DNA of 64,000 nt from Viola odorata (taxonomy: Eukaryota; Streptophyta; Magnoliopsida; Malpighiales; Violaceae). The DNA lies in assembly GCA_963691705.1 (NCBI GenBank), contig OY829543.1, forward strand, positions 44,152,855-44,216,854, written 5' to 3'. Shown one piece after another: positions 47,516 to 59,409 of the stretch; position 1 is the stretch's first letter, and the number at the start of each line of letters is the position of its first letter. The notes under the pieces were generated by a model. It was not told the DNA's origin. It saw only the letters and a program-made list of their open reading frames with translations, and did not search any database. Position numbers and translations under genes: made by a program.

Positions 47516-48301
47516 CCAATAGGGTCGAAGCCATAATTTTTGAGGTGTTTTTTTTTCAATAAATTGCTGAATTTATTTCCTATGATTTTTGCCATGATTA
47601 ATTATTTTTCATGTATTTATGTATTAATCATTTTTTCCATATACATGATTAATTATCTTTCATGTATTTACTTACTAAATTGTTGTATTCTTGTATGCTT
47701 TTTATGCATGATTATATTTATTCGCTTTGATAAATTGTTGTATTTTTGTGCATGACTAATGATTTATTAATTACTTTGATAAACTGACATTCATATGCAT
47801 TTCATGCATAATGCCCTATCGCCGGGCCTTTTTTCCAAATAGAAATAGGTGGGTACTAGTGAGGCCCTGGGGCACGTGTCCCGGGTAGTTTTCATGAACC
47901 CCAAACTCGGATTCGAACCCCTAAATGGGTGAGCGCCTAGAACTTTTGATGGTTCGACAGGCAATCATATCCATTTACTAATGGACCATTTTCATGGTAT
48001 CGTCCGGGAACCTTCCAACCAGTTAGAATTAGTTGATGTCACCCCAACATATGCATCACGATAGTATGCGTTATTGCAATTTTGCTTCGTTACTTTTGTT
48101 GCGATTTCATATTCTGCATGTGTGATTATTGTTATCGTACTCACCCCTCTCCTTCTTTCGCAACATGGAAATCTCAGGGTGATATTTCACATACATATTA
48201 ACTATTGCTTATACTTTTTGATTTGTTTATTTTCAAGGTTGAAAGTAGTTCTTAAAAATCGAACTATTCCTCACGAGTTCTACGCAACTCGACTGCAAAA
48301 G
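47516..48301 (+). other. E3 leader before gag
   Basis: The first 550 bp follow the E2 leader; then it goes straight to the gag region, so ORF1 is missing. TTGTTTATTTTCAAG (to 48237) looks like a splice acceptor 64 bp before the gag ATG, matching TTTTTTCAG in E2. Confidence 0.5.
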
Positions 48302-49908
48302 ATGGCAGAGCACGATAGAACGGAGGAGACATTGAAAGCAAAGATAGCCGAACTAGAGGAACAAATTCGGGTCACTACAGAAACGGCTAAACAAGCTGAA
48401 AAAGAACGGGAAGAGGCAACAGTTGCTTTTCCGCTCGGATTTTATCCTTTTCTGACAATGGGACCATCCTCTTCATCTATCTCCGTTGGTTCTACCATGC
48501 CCCCATCATCTTCCGGTCCATGGCAACCCTTTTTCCTTAATCCCAATCCCCAGCACATCACATCGGATATTCCGGACACCGCTATTATCACCATTGGACA
48601 GGGTGGTACACCTCTTGATCCTCCACTGACTAGGCCCATTCTTGATCTCGGTAAAAAAGAGATCCGCCCGGAATCTCAGTTCTCCCTCCCACCTCAGGGT
48701 CATTCAATGATCCACCCAGAGTCCCAGCACTTCCAACAGGGTCACTCCACTATTTCGGGCATGTAGGAACCCAACCTCCTGGGGGCAATCAGATACAACC
48801 ACAGGTCTCATTTGGGTATCCGTCAGCTGCTGGTTTTGGCACCAATAATGTAGAGGGACCAAGTATTGACAGGTTAAGCCTATTAGAAGAGAGGGTGAGG
48901 GCTGTTGAAGGAGCTGACCCCTTCGATCCTACAGCTCCTGCAGACCTGTGCATGGTACCGGGAATTGTGATGCCACCAAAATTCAAGGTTCCAGAATTCG
49001 AGAAGTACACTGGGATTGAATGCCCCAAAACTCACCTCAAGATCTACTGCAACAAGATGGTCGAGGTGATACATAATGAACCTCTGTTGATCCATTTGTT
49101 CAAGGAAAGTCTGGCCAAACATGCCTTGACTTGGTACATGGGACTTGATAGAATCAAGATCAGGACTTGGAGAGATTTGTCTGATGCCTTCTTCAAGCAG
49201 TACAAGTTCAACTTGGAAGTGGCACCAGACCGTTTTGATCTCCAGAATCTAGAGAAGAAAGCTGGCGAAACGGTTAAAGCTTATGCTTAGAGATGGAGAG
49301 AACTAGCTGCCAGGATTTCTCCTCCTCTAAGTGACAAAGAGCTCATATCCATTTTTGTAAATACTTTCCCAGCTCCTTACTACAATTATCTCATCTCTAA
49401 TTCATCGAACAACTTCTCTGACATAGTCCAGGTAGCAGAGAGAGTGGAGTAGGGGATTAAAATCGGAAGGATCGTTGTTTCCGCGCCAGAGGAAACACCC
49501 AAGAGATCATCTGTTACAGAGGAAGATGTCAGCTGTGTCACCTACCGACCAAGTTACGAGCAACCTTTTCCGTCACCTCTATCACAACCCACACAATCTA
49601 AACCACAAAACCCACTAAATAACCGTAAAAATCGAGAACCACTGCCGCCTCTTCCAGCCTCAGTAGGAGAAATTTATGAACATCTTGTAGCAACTGGGCA
49701 GATCGTACCAACCCCAGTCCGACCTCTCCAAACTCCTTGCCCAAAGGGGTTCGAGCCTGATGTTACGTGTGCGTACCATATGGGAGCTCTAGGTCACACT
49801 TTAGAAAACTGCTCCGCCTTTAGGAAAAAGGTTCTTTACCTGGTCAAGCACAGAAAGATCTCCTTCGACGAGTTTGCTGAAGGACCCCACATGACCGCCA
49901 GTTCTTGA
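48302..49908 (+). pseudogene. E3 gag, broken and truncated at the C-terminus
   Basis: ATG at 48302 gives MAEHDRTEETLKAKIAELEE, matching the E2 gag start. Coiled-coil N-terminus, Pro-rich linker, capsid domain (about 48940-49390), second linker and one knuckle, CAYHMGALGHTLENC, with all metal ligands kept (CX2HX5HX4C). A frameshift lies at about 48750-48770. In-frame stops: 49288 (TAG, shared with E2) and 49450 (TAG, Gln in E2). The frame ends TGA 49906, where the relatives go on to the second knuckle and protease. Everything beyond is deleted. Confidence 0.85.
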
Positions 49909-51832
49909 ACGATAGTTCTCTTAGCCCATAGTGGACTCATTCTGCTTATCTATTTGATGGCGATACTTATGACACTTTTGTATATAGTCGAGCCTATGAC
50001 TATAAACAAGGACGCTTCGTGGGAGGTAACCCACGTGTTCTTTTCAAATATTTCTAGATTTTGGGATATTTTTTCCTCTATATTTACTATTTATTTCCCC
50101 TCTTTATGTCAGATATCGTGAAGCCGGTAAACTGGGGGCAAGCAGGTGAATGAAAACTAGAAGAAAGTCAATAATTGAGCACATTTTCCACCGGGGGGCA
50201 AGGCATAGGGAGCGATAATTCACAACGAAGTGATCTTTGTATCCATCCTACCCTTGCATTCAGATCATTGCTACCCAATAGCTTCTCCGCTTGGCCAAAA
50301 AACACAACAATGACGAACATGTGCTCATCTGGGGACCTACTTAATGCAGTGATGCAACAATATTTTAGCTTCTAACTGCAAATTCAAAATTCACCCATGG
50401 TCAATTCTTTCATGTTCGGAATTTGACCACCGTAATCATTCCCTGCAAGATCTCTCTGTATACGCGCACAACGATCATACGGTGAAGGTCAGTCCTCTGA
50501 TTGATGAGATTGCGTTCACTAGTTTTATCCGCAATCCCGTGCTGTAAAAACTGAAGTGTTGGGGCTCCTCTGCAAAGAAACAACTAGCAAAGGATTCTCC
50601 TCCATCACTCAAGATGATGTTTAGGTCATACTATCGGTCATCCCTGACATAGAAGATGTCTCCACATCCAGAGTAGTCAAGGAGCGAAACGAGAAAGATT
50701 TCAAAATGGTTCTTCATTCGCTACGATGAGCTGGTCTCTTTGCAAAACATCTTGTAGTTGCAAACAACCAGTCTCAAGGTTCAGTCTGAGCTCATCTTTC
50801 CTTGGCGACCAGACCAAGTCCAGAAATGATTCAGATGTTCCCAAGAAGGAATCTATAGAAAGATCATGCGTTTCTAGCAAGGAGTTATCGTCCGATCATA
50901 GAACACTATTCAAGAACTTAACAACCATCCTTCAAGATGTGATGATCGACTATGGCAGAACCGTTAGAAATGTCTGCAGCAACACTATCATCCAATTTGA
51001 GTACGGATGATGTTGGGTCAGAATTACGAAGCTGATTCTCCGCTGATGAACTTGTCAGATCGTTAGTTGCTGCCTGCTGCACGTCGCCAGAGAAGTCCAC
51101 TTTCCTCTCTGCCTCTTTAATTTTTGTACAATCATTCTGCATTCATTCCCGCATTGGGGGCAATTCTTTTTAAATTTTTTGTAAGTGATCATACCCTCAC
51201 GTTTTGTCTATAAAATCGCTAAAACTGTTAAGATTTGTAAGCAAAATTCTTTGAATAAAATCCATACTACCCTCTCGAATTTTTAAACTTAAATTGAGCA
51301 TGTTCAAAATGTTATTGCATCATGGATAACTTGTGCATCCATTTGAAATTATATGACGTGCATGATCTCGCCTGCTTGCTCTTATATCTGTAATATACTT
51401 TAGATGTAAGCAGTCACAAACATATCCCTGTGAGTATTTTAGGCCTTCACGCCTTATTCCTTTCATGAGTACAAATGCCAAACTAGGTGCTAGTTGGATT
51501 TGCATAATATCTAGGGTACATGCACCATTAGCCATGGGATAGCAATAAAATGACATTGGACTTTGCTCTTTCTTCCATTGTTTTTATTTTTCAATAAGAC
51601 AATGAGCAGTGCTTGACTGAGATGGCTAACTAGAGGAAGGGTGCACAACGAACTCAGTTTGCGCAAGAAGGGATGCGAAAGCTCTAAGGATTATTGATGG
51701 CCAGTGCTGGAAGAAGGCTGAACAAAAACAAGAGATGAAGGCCTCGACTTTAAACCAGAACTGAAGAAAGTCAGCACAAAAACTGTACTTGCTTTGCTTG
51801 CTGATGTTTTTGTGTTCGAACGAATAAATAAA

Positions 51833-51945
51833 TAAAAAGGAAAAGGAAAAGGAAAAAAAAAAAGGAAAAAAGAAGAGAGAGAAGAAAAAAGGAAAAAGGA
51901 AAAAGGAAAGAAAAAGAAGGAAAAAAGAGAAAAAATCAAAAGTGT
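51833..51945 (+). repeat. E3 internal purine (A/G) tract
   Basis: About 110 bases of A and G with few interruptions, in the place equivalent to E1 7860 and E2 32107, followed by a GTTCAAAGAACACAACA stretch as in E2. Confidence 0.7.
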
Positions 51946-52939
51946 TCAAAGAACACAACAAAACAAATGCAAGTGCAAAAGGGGCCCAGGGTTAGCTCTT
52001 AAAAACTCCATCAAAAAATCACCCCCGTTAAGATTCAAAAACTTGGGCACAGTGCCCTCAAAGCAATTAAGAAGGGGCATCCCCAATGAAGATCAAAGAA
52101 CTGGAGCGCCTTGTACTCGGAAAGATAAAAAAGGAAAGCATCTCCAGTAAGGATTCAAGAATCTAGGCGCTACACCCTCAAAGTGATCGCGGGAAGAAGC
52201 ATCTTTAGCAAAGACTGAAGGATTTGTGCACTTTACCCTCGTTGTGGCTAATCAATAGGCCCTGTTCATTGAGAGAAATATTCACTTCTCCTCCCCAACA
52301 AAGTCCTTTCGATTATATGAAGGCCCATGCATGTGCATCTTCATTTGAAGTTTATTCACTCGGATTGACATTGCAAATCTGATTTTTGCACTATGTCTGT
52401 TGGCATTTTTATGAGAGTAAACACGTAGCCTTATTTCTGAGTGTGAGCGCAAACAGCAATGCCCAATGAGAATTGCTTACGTCTACATGTTGTGGGAAAG
52501 TCTTGTCCTTGAGGTCGTTATCTCCTGGGCAGGATGCAGATGCATTTCTAGGCTTGTATCAAGCATGCTCATATGACAGAAAATTGGATGACATGTTCTC
52601 CAAAAATGCATAAACTTGTTGAATCTTCTCTTAATAGGGAAGTTGGGGGCAAACCTTAGGGTAGTGTGGGAATACTTTCATATACAACATATATGATTTG
52701 ATCTCATTATTTTTTCATTTGCTCTCCTTTTTTCTATCCAATACTGCTTCGTGTTTGTTTCCTCCCTATTTGCAGGATACAGATACGTTTCGATGGAATC
52801 TCACGCTATTAGACAGGTTTTTTTATGAGAGGATCGCCATGAATCATGCTTCTCCACCATCCAATATCCGAATGGAGCATGTTACCACTCCCCATTCAAC
52901 TTCCTGCGACAAGATCACGCTCCTCCACTATCATCAACA

Positions 52940-53335
52940 TCCAACGGGCAGCAACGTCCGGAAGGATTTCATCATCAACCTTCAACGGGCAGTAGCGTTC
53001 GAGGGGAAATTAGCAATCGACATCCAATGGGCAGCAGCGTCCGGAAGGATTTCATCATCAACCTCCAACGGGCAGCATCGTCCGAGAGGAATTCAGTGTT
53101 GACATCCAACGGGCAGCAGCGTCCGGAAGGATTTCATCATCAACCTCCAACGGGCAGCAGCGTCCGAGAGGAATTCAACGTTGACATCCAACGGGCAGCA
53201 GCGTCCGGAAGGAGTTCATCATCAACCTCCAACGGGTAGCAACGTCCGAGAGGAAATCAGCATTGACATCCACCGGGCAGCAGCGTCCAGAATCAGCAAT
53301 CAACCTTCAACGGGCAGCAGCGCCTGAGTGGAGTT
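52940..53335 (+). repeat. E3 41-bp minisatellite, core CAACGGGCAGCAGCGTCCG
   Basis: Nine to ten units of about 41 bp, alternating GGAAGGATTTCATCATCAAC and GAGAGGAATTCAGTGTTGAC endings, so the true period is a dimer of about 82 bp in places. Absent from E1 and E2, which use the CTCCTCC array here. Open forward frames (52698-53239) are artefacts. Confidence 0.85.
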
Positions 53336-53936
53336 GCCATTTCAATTTCCCCGTCAATGTCTCAGGGGGCACCAACGCCCAAGTGAAGTTCACATCTATC
53401 AAAATTTACATTTCTGCAATTTACTTTCCTGCAATTTATCTCCTCCTAGAGTGACTTTATTTACTTTCCTGCAATTTATCTCCTCCTAGAGTGACTTTTT
53501 CTTTCCTGCATTTTATCTCCTCCTTTTGCGACGTCATTTACATTTTTGCATTCTCCCTTAGTATCAGAGTAGCCTGCAGTCACATAACTTGCATTAAAAT
53601 TTGTGCACTACAGCCTTTGAAAAATTCCCAACATATCATTCTACATTTCCTGCATCGATATCCGGCAATTGCGGTGTCCCCGTTCGGATATCAAGTTACA
53701 TTTTCTGCATCAACATCCCGGTGGATAGCAACGTCCGAGTGGATTTTATATTTTTTGCAACAACATCCTGGTGTATTGTAGCGTCCGAGTGGGTTTTACA
53801 TTTTCAGCACCAGCCCAGGGACTACGAGTACTACCCTCGCCCACACCAAAATTTACAGCTCACTCGACTCCCACGTAAGTCTGCATTTGAATTTTTGCAT
53901 TATTTTCAAAACCATTGCTGGTTCGGGAGCAACCAT

Positions 53937-54000
53937 CTTTACTGCTCATGAAAAATCTACGTCACCTCAATTTTTGATAAAACAGTAAAGAGGGGGCAAC
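53937..54000 (+). promoter_or_regulatory. E3 polypurine tract with overlapping stem-loop
   Basis: CTTTACTG (53937-53944) and CAGTAAAG (53983-53990) form perfect 8-bp arms; AAAGAGGGGGCAAC follows and the LTR starts at 54001. The loop is longer than in E1/E2. Confidence 0.75.
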
Positions 54001-56276
54001 TGTTGCTACCCGATTTTTGACGCGTTTTTCACACTTTTTTGTTTATCACATTATTAGCCCATTTAAATCGAAATTCTATCGATTTTTAATCTTTGGCTAT
54101 TTATTTTAATATTTCGTACCCTTTCGTATTATTTTAGTTTTTTCGTATTTTTACTGTCTTTTCGTTCGAACTTCTAGCAGTCCCGAATAAATTTCCTCAG
54201 ACCGTGGATCGAACGCATTCTTTCTTTAATTGATAATTATCTACTATTATTTTCATTCTCTCCATCTCATTTTATTTTATTCAATTTACTCTAGTATAGC
54301 ATTTATTTTTCGTTCGAACGTTTAAGTATTTCGAGCGAGTAAATTCGAACCGTAAATCAAACTTTTTCTTTATTTACTGATTACTATTTTTTTTGTTCCA
54401 TTTTATTGCATATTTTAGTATCTTTGGTTCGGGATTTTGTTCATTTCAAGTGAGATTCCTCGTGTTGATAGTTCAAACCAATTAAATAAATATTAAATAT
54501 TTTCTAAAAGTCAACCCATTTCAACCATTGATCATCTTGACTTTGTCTTTTCTCCTCATCCAACGGCCCTCAAATTAAGCATGAGGATTCATGCTCTTCT
54601 CTGCCATTGCACTGCCCAACCATTTAATGCATATTTCTTCTACGTTTTTACGCCACCTTACTCCGTTTTTACATTTTTCTGCTAACCTTCATCTACACCC
54701 CGTAGCACAATTGTCTTCTCCCTTGCCCATCACCGACTTAACCCCTATAAATACCAAGCAACCAGCAACCTTTCTCTTCACCAAAACACAGACAAAAACA
54801 CACCCTCTCACGCTCTATCACTAGACATAAGCTCAACCAAGGTTAAAGCTCTCTCTCTCTAGCTTTTAAATTTTCATTTTCAAAGCTTTTCTCTGCAACT
54901 TTTTTCAAAAAATGTTTGTTTGTGTTTTGATGGAAATAATGGTTGTTTAAGCTTTTAAATCAACCTTATTTCATTTCTAGATTAATCTTACAGCTTTAGC
55001 TTGTCAAATTACCGGTTGATTCGGACAAATTTCGGAGTTTTCGTTAATTAAGTTTAATTCATTTTTTAATTAATTAACCACTGTTCTGTTAAAATTAAAA
55101 TTTTGTAATTATATCTTTAAATTGCTGCTGTGTAGACGGTCATTTTGATATATAAAAATCAAGTTTTCGTCGTCGGATGACCGAGCCTTGGTCGCCGGTA
55201 GTAGCTCCGGCGACACAAGGTGAGAGATGATGAACAGGAGAGAGCAACAACTCTCTCCATTTAAATTTTGGCCTTGGCCGCGCATGCCCAAGCAACAGCA
55301 ACAGCGCGCTGGGCGCGAATACAAGGAAGGAAAGGTTGGGCCTCTGGCCCAGCTCTAGAAGAGAGAAGAATGGGCTGCCTTGGCCCACCAGCCCATTAGC
55401 TGGGCTGGGTTGGGTTTAGCCCAGCTGTGGGCCCAGCTGGTCGGCCCAATTTTGGCCTAGTGGGCTAGGTCTAATATTTTTGACCCGTCATTTTTTTGTG
55501 CCATCGTCACATTTGTACTGTTTATTTATTTTTCACACTTGTACTGTTTATTTATTCACACTTTTATTTATTTTGTATGCCTCTATGCATGTTTAATTAT
55601 TCTGCTTGCGTTTAATTCTTAAAAATAATTATTTCGCTTACGTACGATAATTCTGATGCCAATTATTCGTATGCTCGTACCATTTAGCTAATTATTTTTG
55701 CATGCTTAAATAATTGTTCTACTCCCATTTTATTGCCAAAATTAATTATTTTGTTTGATTGTGATAAACCTTTAAATATTTAGCCGTTTATCGATTACTT
55801 TTTTCCCAAACTAATAATCTCAACTTTGTAGGGTAAATCAACCGCTCGTATCCTTCACAAGTACACATTTCTTACCCTTTTATTTTATTTTAACGTTTTT
55901 TGGCATAAACGCTTGTATGAATATTTACAATTGTTAGAATTTAATTCATCTATTGGGAATGATAACTGAATTAGGACTTTTTTTATCTGTCAAGCATGAT
56001 TTAAACACCTCTTTCTCCGGTAACCTTTTTAGGATGTGACTCGGGTGCCTAACACCTTCCCGAGTCCATAATACGACCCCGAACCACTGTCCTCGGGTCC
56101 AGACCCATTTTGCCTTAGCATTTTTTATTTTTATGCGATGGCTTTAGGTTCCCTAAACCTAGAAACAAAAATAGGGTGGCGACTTCATTTACATTATGTG
56201 AGGTGGGTCCGATTTCACCTCATATCTCGTTCCAAACTCGCATCGCATTTGGTAAAATCCAAAAAGGGGTGCGACA
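54001..56276 (+). repeat. E3 3' LTR
   Basis: 2276 bp from TGTTGCTACCCG to GGGGTGCGACA. TATAAATA at 54746-54753; hairpin GACTCGGG/CCCGAGTC at 56038-56066. Confidence 0.93.
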
Positions 56277-56281
56277 CTTTG

Positions 56282-56871
56282 TTACCTATCCATGATAGAA
56301 TCACGTAGTAATCAGATTTGATCATGCATGGCCCGATGATGAAAAAGAGGGTGCTCATTCAGTCTTACGGAAAATTTAGTCCCATCACGCTATTGTCAGG
56401 AATAATCGATCGGTCTTGAAAATGGTAACTCCATCCGAAAAGATTTTTAAAACGATAACCTCGTCCAATGATTGATTATTCCCGAACGGTCCCTACGGAA
56501 AAGACTAAAGTGGCGATTCCTCTAAGGACCCCCTTTTAAAACACATTTTTATCAAACATCTTTTAAACACCTCTCTTGTCAACCGGTAACCGTTTTCGGA
56601 TGTGACTCGGGTGCCTAACACCTTCCCGAGTCCATAATACGACCCCGAACCTTTGTTCTTGGGTTTGGACCCTCTTTTTTTGTGTCTTTAGTTTTTATTA
56701 TTTTTTTAATTTATTTTTATGCCATGACGATTAGGTTCCCCTAAACCTAGAGACAAAAATTAGGGTGGCGACTTCATTGCATGTTGCGAGGCGTCCTTTT
56801 ACGCCGAGCATCGTAAGGTCTCAGATTCGTCGTATACTCGCGAATTTTTATTATTTTCGGGGGGTGCGACA
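56282..56871 (+). repeat. LTR C part 3: 3' LTR of E2, right end
   Basis: It continues TTACCTATCCATGATAGAATC after the second CTTTG and ends GGGGGGTGCGACA. Together with parts 1 and 2 it makes a 3.32-kb LTR. Hairpin at 56604-56632. Confidence 0.92.
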
Positions 56872-58207
56872 TTCACAAATAATCCGTCAAATCTTTCCAA
56901 AATAGAAAATCCCCAAATTCGAAACCCTCGCCGCCTCTCTCACCATCGTTGTCACCGTCGTTGTCACCGACTGAGGAAACTCTCATCTCCATCGTCGTCA
57001 TCAACGTAAGCTCTCCTATACTCGTTCTTGTTTTGGTATTTCAATGCTATAGAAAATTAGCCCTGGATTTGTTCTGGAAAATTGTAGATTTGCTCTGTGC
57101 TCATTTATATTTGCTGTTGCTGCACTTGCTGTCATGGCAACCACTAACGACTTCCCTTCTATTACTGCCTTTTGGTAAACACATATTGTATTGCTATATT
57201 TGCCCATATTTTGCCTTGGCTTTGCTGTTTGTTTGAAGCTTTTTGTTTTTGAATGTGGAAAATGGGACATTTGGCAGTTTTGTTAGAGTTATGTGCTAGT
57301 AATTTTAGGTTTGTGTGTAACCTGAATATGCTGAAGAGCGTGAAAACTTTTACTGTTATAACGGTTTGATTTTGTTATAGGGTGGGATAAATCCATCAAT
57401 GTCTTTGTTGTGGGCATACACACATTTTATGCGTCTTCTGCAACCTTAGCATTTTACTTGATTTTTTGTGAGAACTCCTCTCTATTATGTTGTTCAGAAG
57501 AAGAATGTAAAAGTGAGATGTGAGATATATAATAGATGCATTTCAAATTTCTTAGAAAGATATCATAATATGATGTGTTAGATACTCTTTTGTCATCTTT
57601 AACCGAAATTTTATATAATGTGGATGTAGTGCGTGTGGTGGATATGCATCGTACTTAAATTCACCATTGCCAAACATTTATAAAGTAGAGTGTATGAAAA
57701 TTAGATGTTCAAGGGTTTCCCCTTCTTCATAAATCCACTTGTGGTAAAAAAGAGAATCCACTTGTCTAAGCTGAATTTATTGATATGCAACGCAACTTGA
57801 ACTACGTGGGGTGTGCTTTGAGTTTGTAGTTTATCAGTCATATTACTGTCAGTTAAACATTTTCTTTATATCTATCACTTGTGCAAAAGTACTAGCCTGG
57901 TTAAAGTAGACATTTTTTGTTTAATGATGTTATGGGTATATGATTGCTAACTGGCGGATATTTCTAGTAATACATGCTAAGGCAGTTTAATAATTTTAGG
58001 GATAAAAAAAGAAGAGCATAGTCAAATATTTTAGTTTTGAATATTTATTGGTGGATCTTGATGGTTCAGATGACTGTGAGACAAATATAGTCAAGCAGCA
58101 AGGTTGAAGATGATGTTCGCTTAGGTAAGGAGCATATTTTACAATATGAATTTATGTTGCAATGATATACAAGCATAAGCACAAAAAAAATGGAAAAAAT
58201 GAAACTC
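56872..58207. other. Flanking plant DNA, no gene confirmed
   Basis: The first 130 bp (AAACCCTCGCCGCCTCTCTC to CATCGTCGTCATCAAC) look like a plant 5' UTR exon followed by a GTAAGC donor at 57007, but no coding exon joins to it. The rest is AT-rich and intron-like, with no coding similarity on either strand. Confidence 0.4.
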
Positions 58208-58372
58208 AACTATTTACTTGTGCTAGGTTGCAACGTTGTTTGGGCCACTGCTACAATAGTGTTGTGTTCTTACGTTGCTCCCTCAGTTGCTGGGTTGGGC
58301 ATACCAGAGGTTAAAGCATATTTGAATGATGTAGATGCTCCTTCTATTTTGGCTCCAAGCACCCTCTTTGTA
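58208..58372 (+). pseudogene. CLC-type anion channel/exchanger, exon fragment
   Basis: 55 codons match the plant CLC-a/b/c group around helix D and the selectivity filter: LGCNVVWATATIVLCSYVAP, then AGLGIPEVKAYLNDVDAPS, then ILAPSTLFV. CLC proteins move chloride or nitrate across vacuolar and other membranes. The filter motif of the family is GSGIP or GPGIP; here a TTG at 58295-58297 gives Leu, one C-to-T step from the Ser codon TCG. The next CLC segment with the GKEGP motif is not found downstream, nor the N-terminal helices upstream. GTAAAC at 58370 could be an old donor. Most likely a single-exon remnant. Confidence 0.8.
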
Positions 58373-58980
58373 AACGTGAATCTGTGCCCAGAGTTTACTA
58401 ATTGCTATTGTGTAGTTGTTATATACTTCAATCAAATTGCCTGCACTCAAAAGGTGTGTGTTTTAAATAGTGAAACATGGGTATAATCTATGGTAAACCA
58501 TGTTACGGACTAGGGTGCCTGTTTTGTTTGTTCAGGTGGAGTTTTACTAGTGATTCTTTTTATCTACTGGGATTATGTTTCTTCTTCACCGTGGGTAGAA
58601 ACGTGCATATAAAATAATTGTGTAGTATTGATTTGCATCAATATTTATTTGTCATTCAACCCATGACAACTTGCAGGGTTTAAATTGGAAGTAGTTAAAA
58701 CGATTTCTGCAGGTCATGAATGTAAAAGTGTTGTCTGGAATTTTGTTGCTTATGTGTTGAAAAGAATTGCGTTTGCTTAAACTCCCATTTGGAGAAATGC
58801 CTGAATATCCATTGTCGTTCATTGTTGTTTTGCAAATAATTCTACATGGAGTTGAAATCCAATTCCATTTAATGTATAATTAAGGTTAATATGATTGGTG
58901 TGCAAATCATAATAAAATTCGATTCACCTTAATAAAATTCATTTAGTTTAGTTAATTGTCCTTTAATTTTAAAATAGGAA
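58373..58980. other. Unannotated AT-rich sequence
   Basis: No coding similarity after the CLC fragment, apart from a short open continuation to 58486 without likeness to CLC. No repeat structure seen until the fold-back element. Confidence 0.4.
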
Positions 58981-59409
58981 AATAAATTGTGTCCTTTATA
59001 GTCATTTTACATTCCAACCATAGTTTTAAAACCAGTTTTACCAAACACCATAACCAACTTTTAGTTTCCCCACAAAACTTTTAACAAATATTTACCAAAC
59101 ATACTCAATTTTACAGAAGTCCTTTTCAAACAGAACTTTTTTCCATAGAACTTTTCCAACTAGAACCGGAACGCCTTACTCTTAATTTGAAAACAAGGTT
59201 TTCAAATTGAGAATTAAGGCATATTTGGCGTTTCGGTTTTGGTTGAAAAAGTTCTGTGGGAAAATACCTTCTGGAGAAAGTAGTGTGTTGTTTGGTAAAT
59301 ATTTGTTAAAAGTGTCGTGGAAAACCAGAAGTTGTTTATGGTGTTTGGTAAAAACTGCTGTTAAAACTATGGTTGGAATGTAAAATGACTATAAAGGACA
59401 CAATTTATT
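58981..59409. mobile_element. Fold-back element (MITE-like)
   Basis: AATAAATTGTGTCCTTTATA at 58981 recurs inverted at about 59390-59409. The arms stay complementary inward (CATTTTACATTCCAACCATA against TATGGTTGGAATGTAAAATG) nearly to the centre at about 59190-59220. The roughly 430 bp would form one long hairpin. Left and right target duplications are not clear. Confidence 0.78.

Larger units (their letters stand above)
49909..54000 (+). other. E3 3' untranslated region
   Basis: Not coding. It has the same conserved blocks as E1/E2 at 51365-51580 and 52325-52565, an A/G tract between, and GACTCTATTCAAGAACTTAA-like sequence near 50908 shared with E2 29098. Part near 50170-51000 seems unique to E3. 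A 41-bp minisatellite and three CTCCTCCTAGAGTGAC copies precede the polypurine tract. Confidence 0.7.
42656..56276 (+). mobile_element. E3: Ogre-related LTR retrotransposon reduced to gag
   Basis: LTRs of 2275 bp (after removing hAT-3) and 2276 bp, starting TGTTGCTACCCG and ending GGGGTGCGACA. CTTTG target duplication at 42651-42655 and 56277-56281. It has a primer-binding site (47498), a leader, a gag gene, a long 3' UTR and a polypurine tract. It lacks ORF1, the second half of gag, protease, RT, RNase H and integrase. It is inserted in the 3' LTR of E2, where it splits CTTTG/TTACCTATCCATGA. It is related to but distinct from E1/E2. Confidence 0.92.
13484..56871 (+). mobile_element. Ogre/Tat-type Ty3-gypsy retrotransposon copy 2 (E2), interrupted by nested elements
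   Basis: In order: truncated 5' LTR, primer-binding site (15776), ORF1, gag-protease, intron remnant, pol, 3' UTR, polypurine tract, 3' LTR. Removing hAT-1, hAT-2, E4 and E3 leaves about 20 kb, in the range known for Ogre. An ORF1 before gag is a hallmark of Ogre. The right end is GGGGTGCGACA at 56871, followed by plant DNA. The left target duplication is lost with the left part of the 5' LTR. All coding parts are broken. Confidence 0.92.

Noticed and set aside
51626..51961. 111-codon Phe/Ser-rich minus-strand frame with transmembrane look
   Set aside because: Translation of the A/G tract complement; low complexity only.
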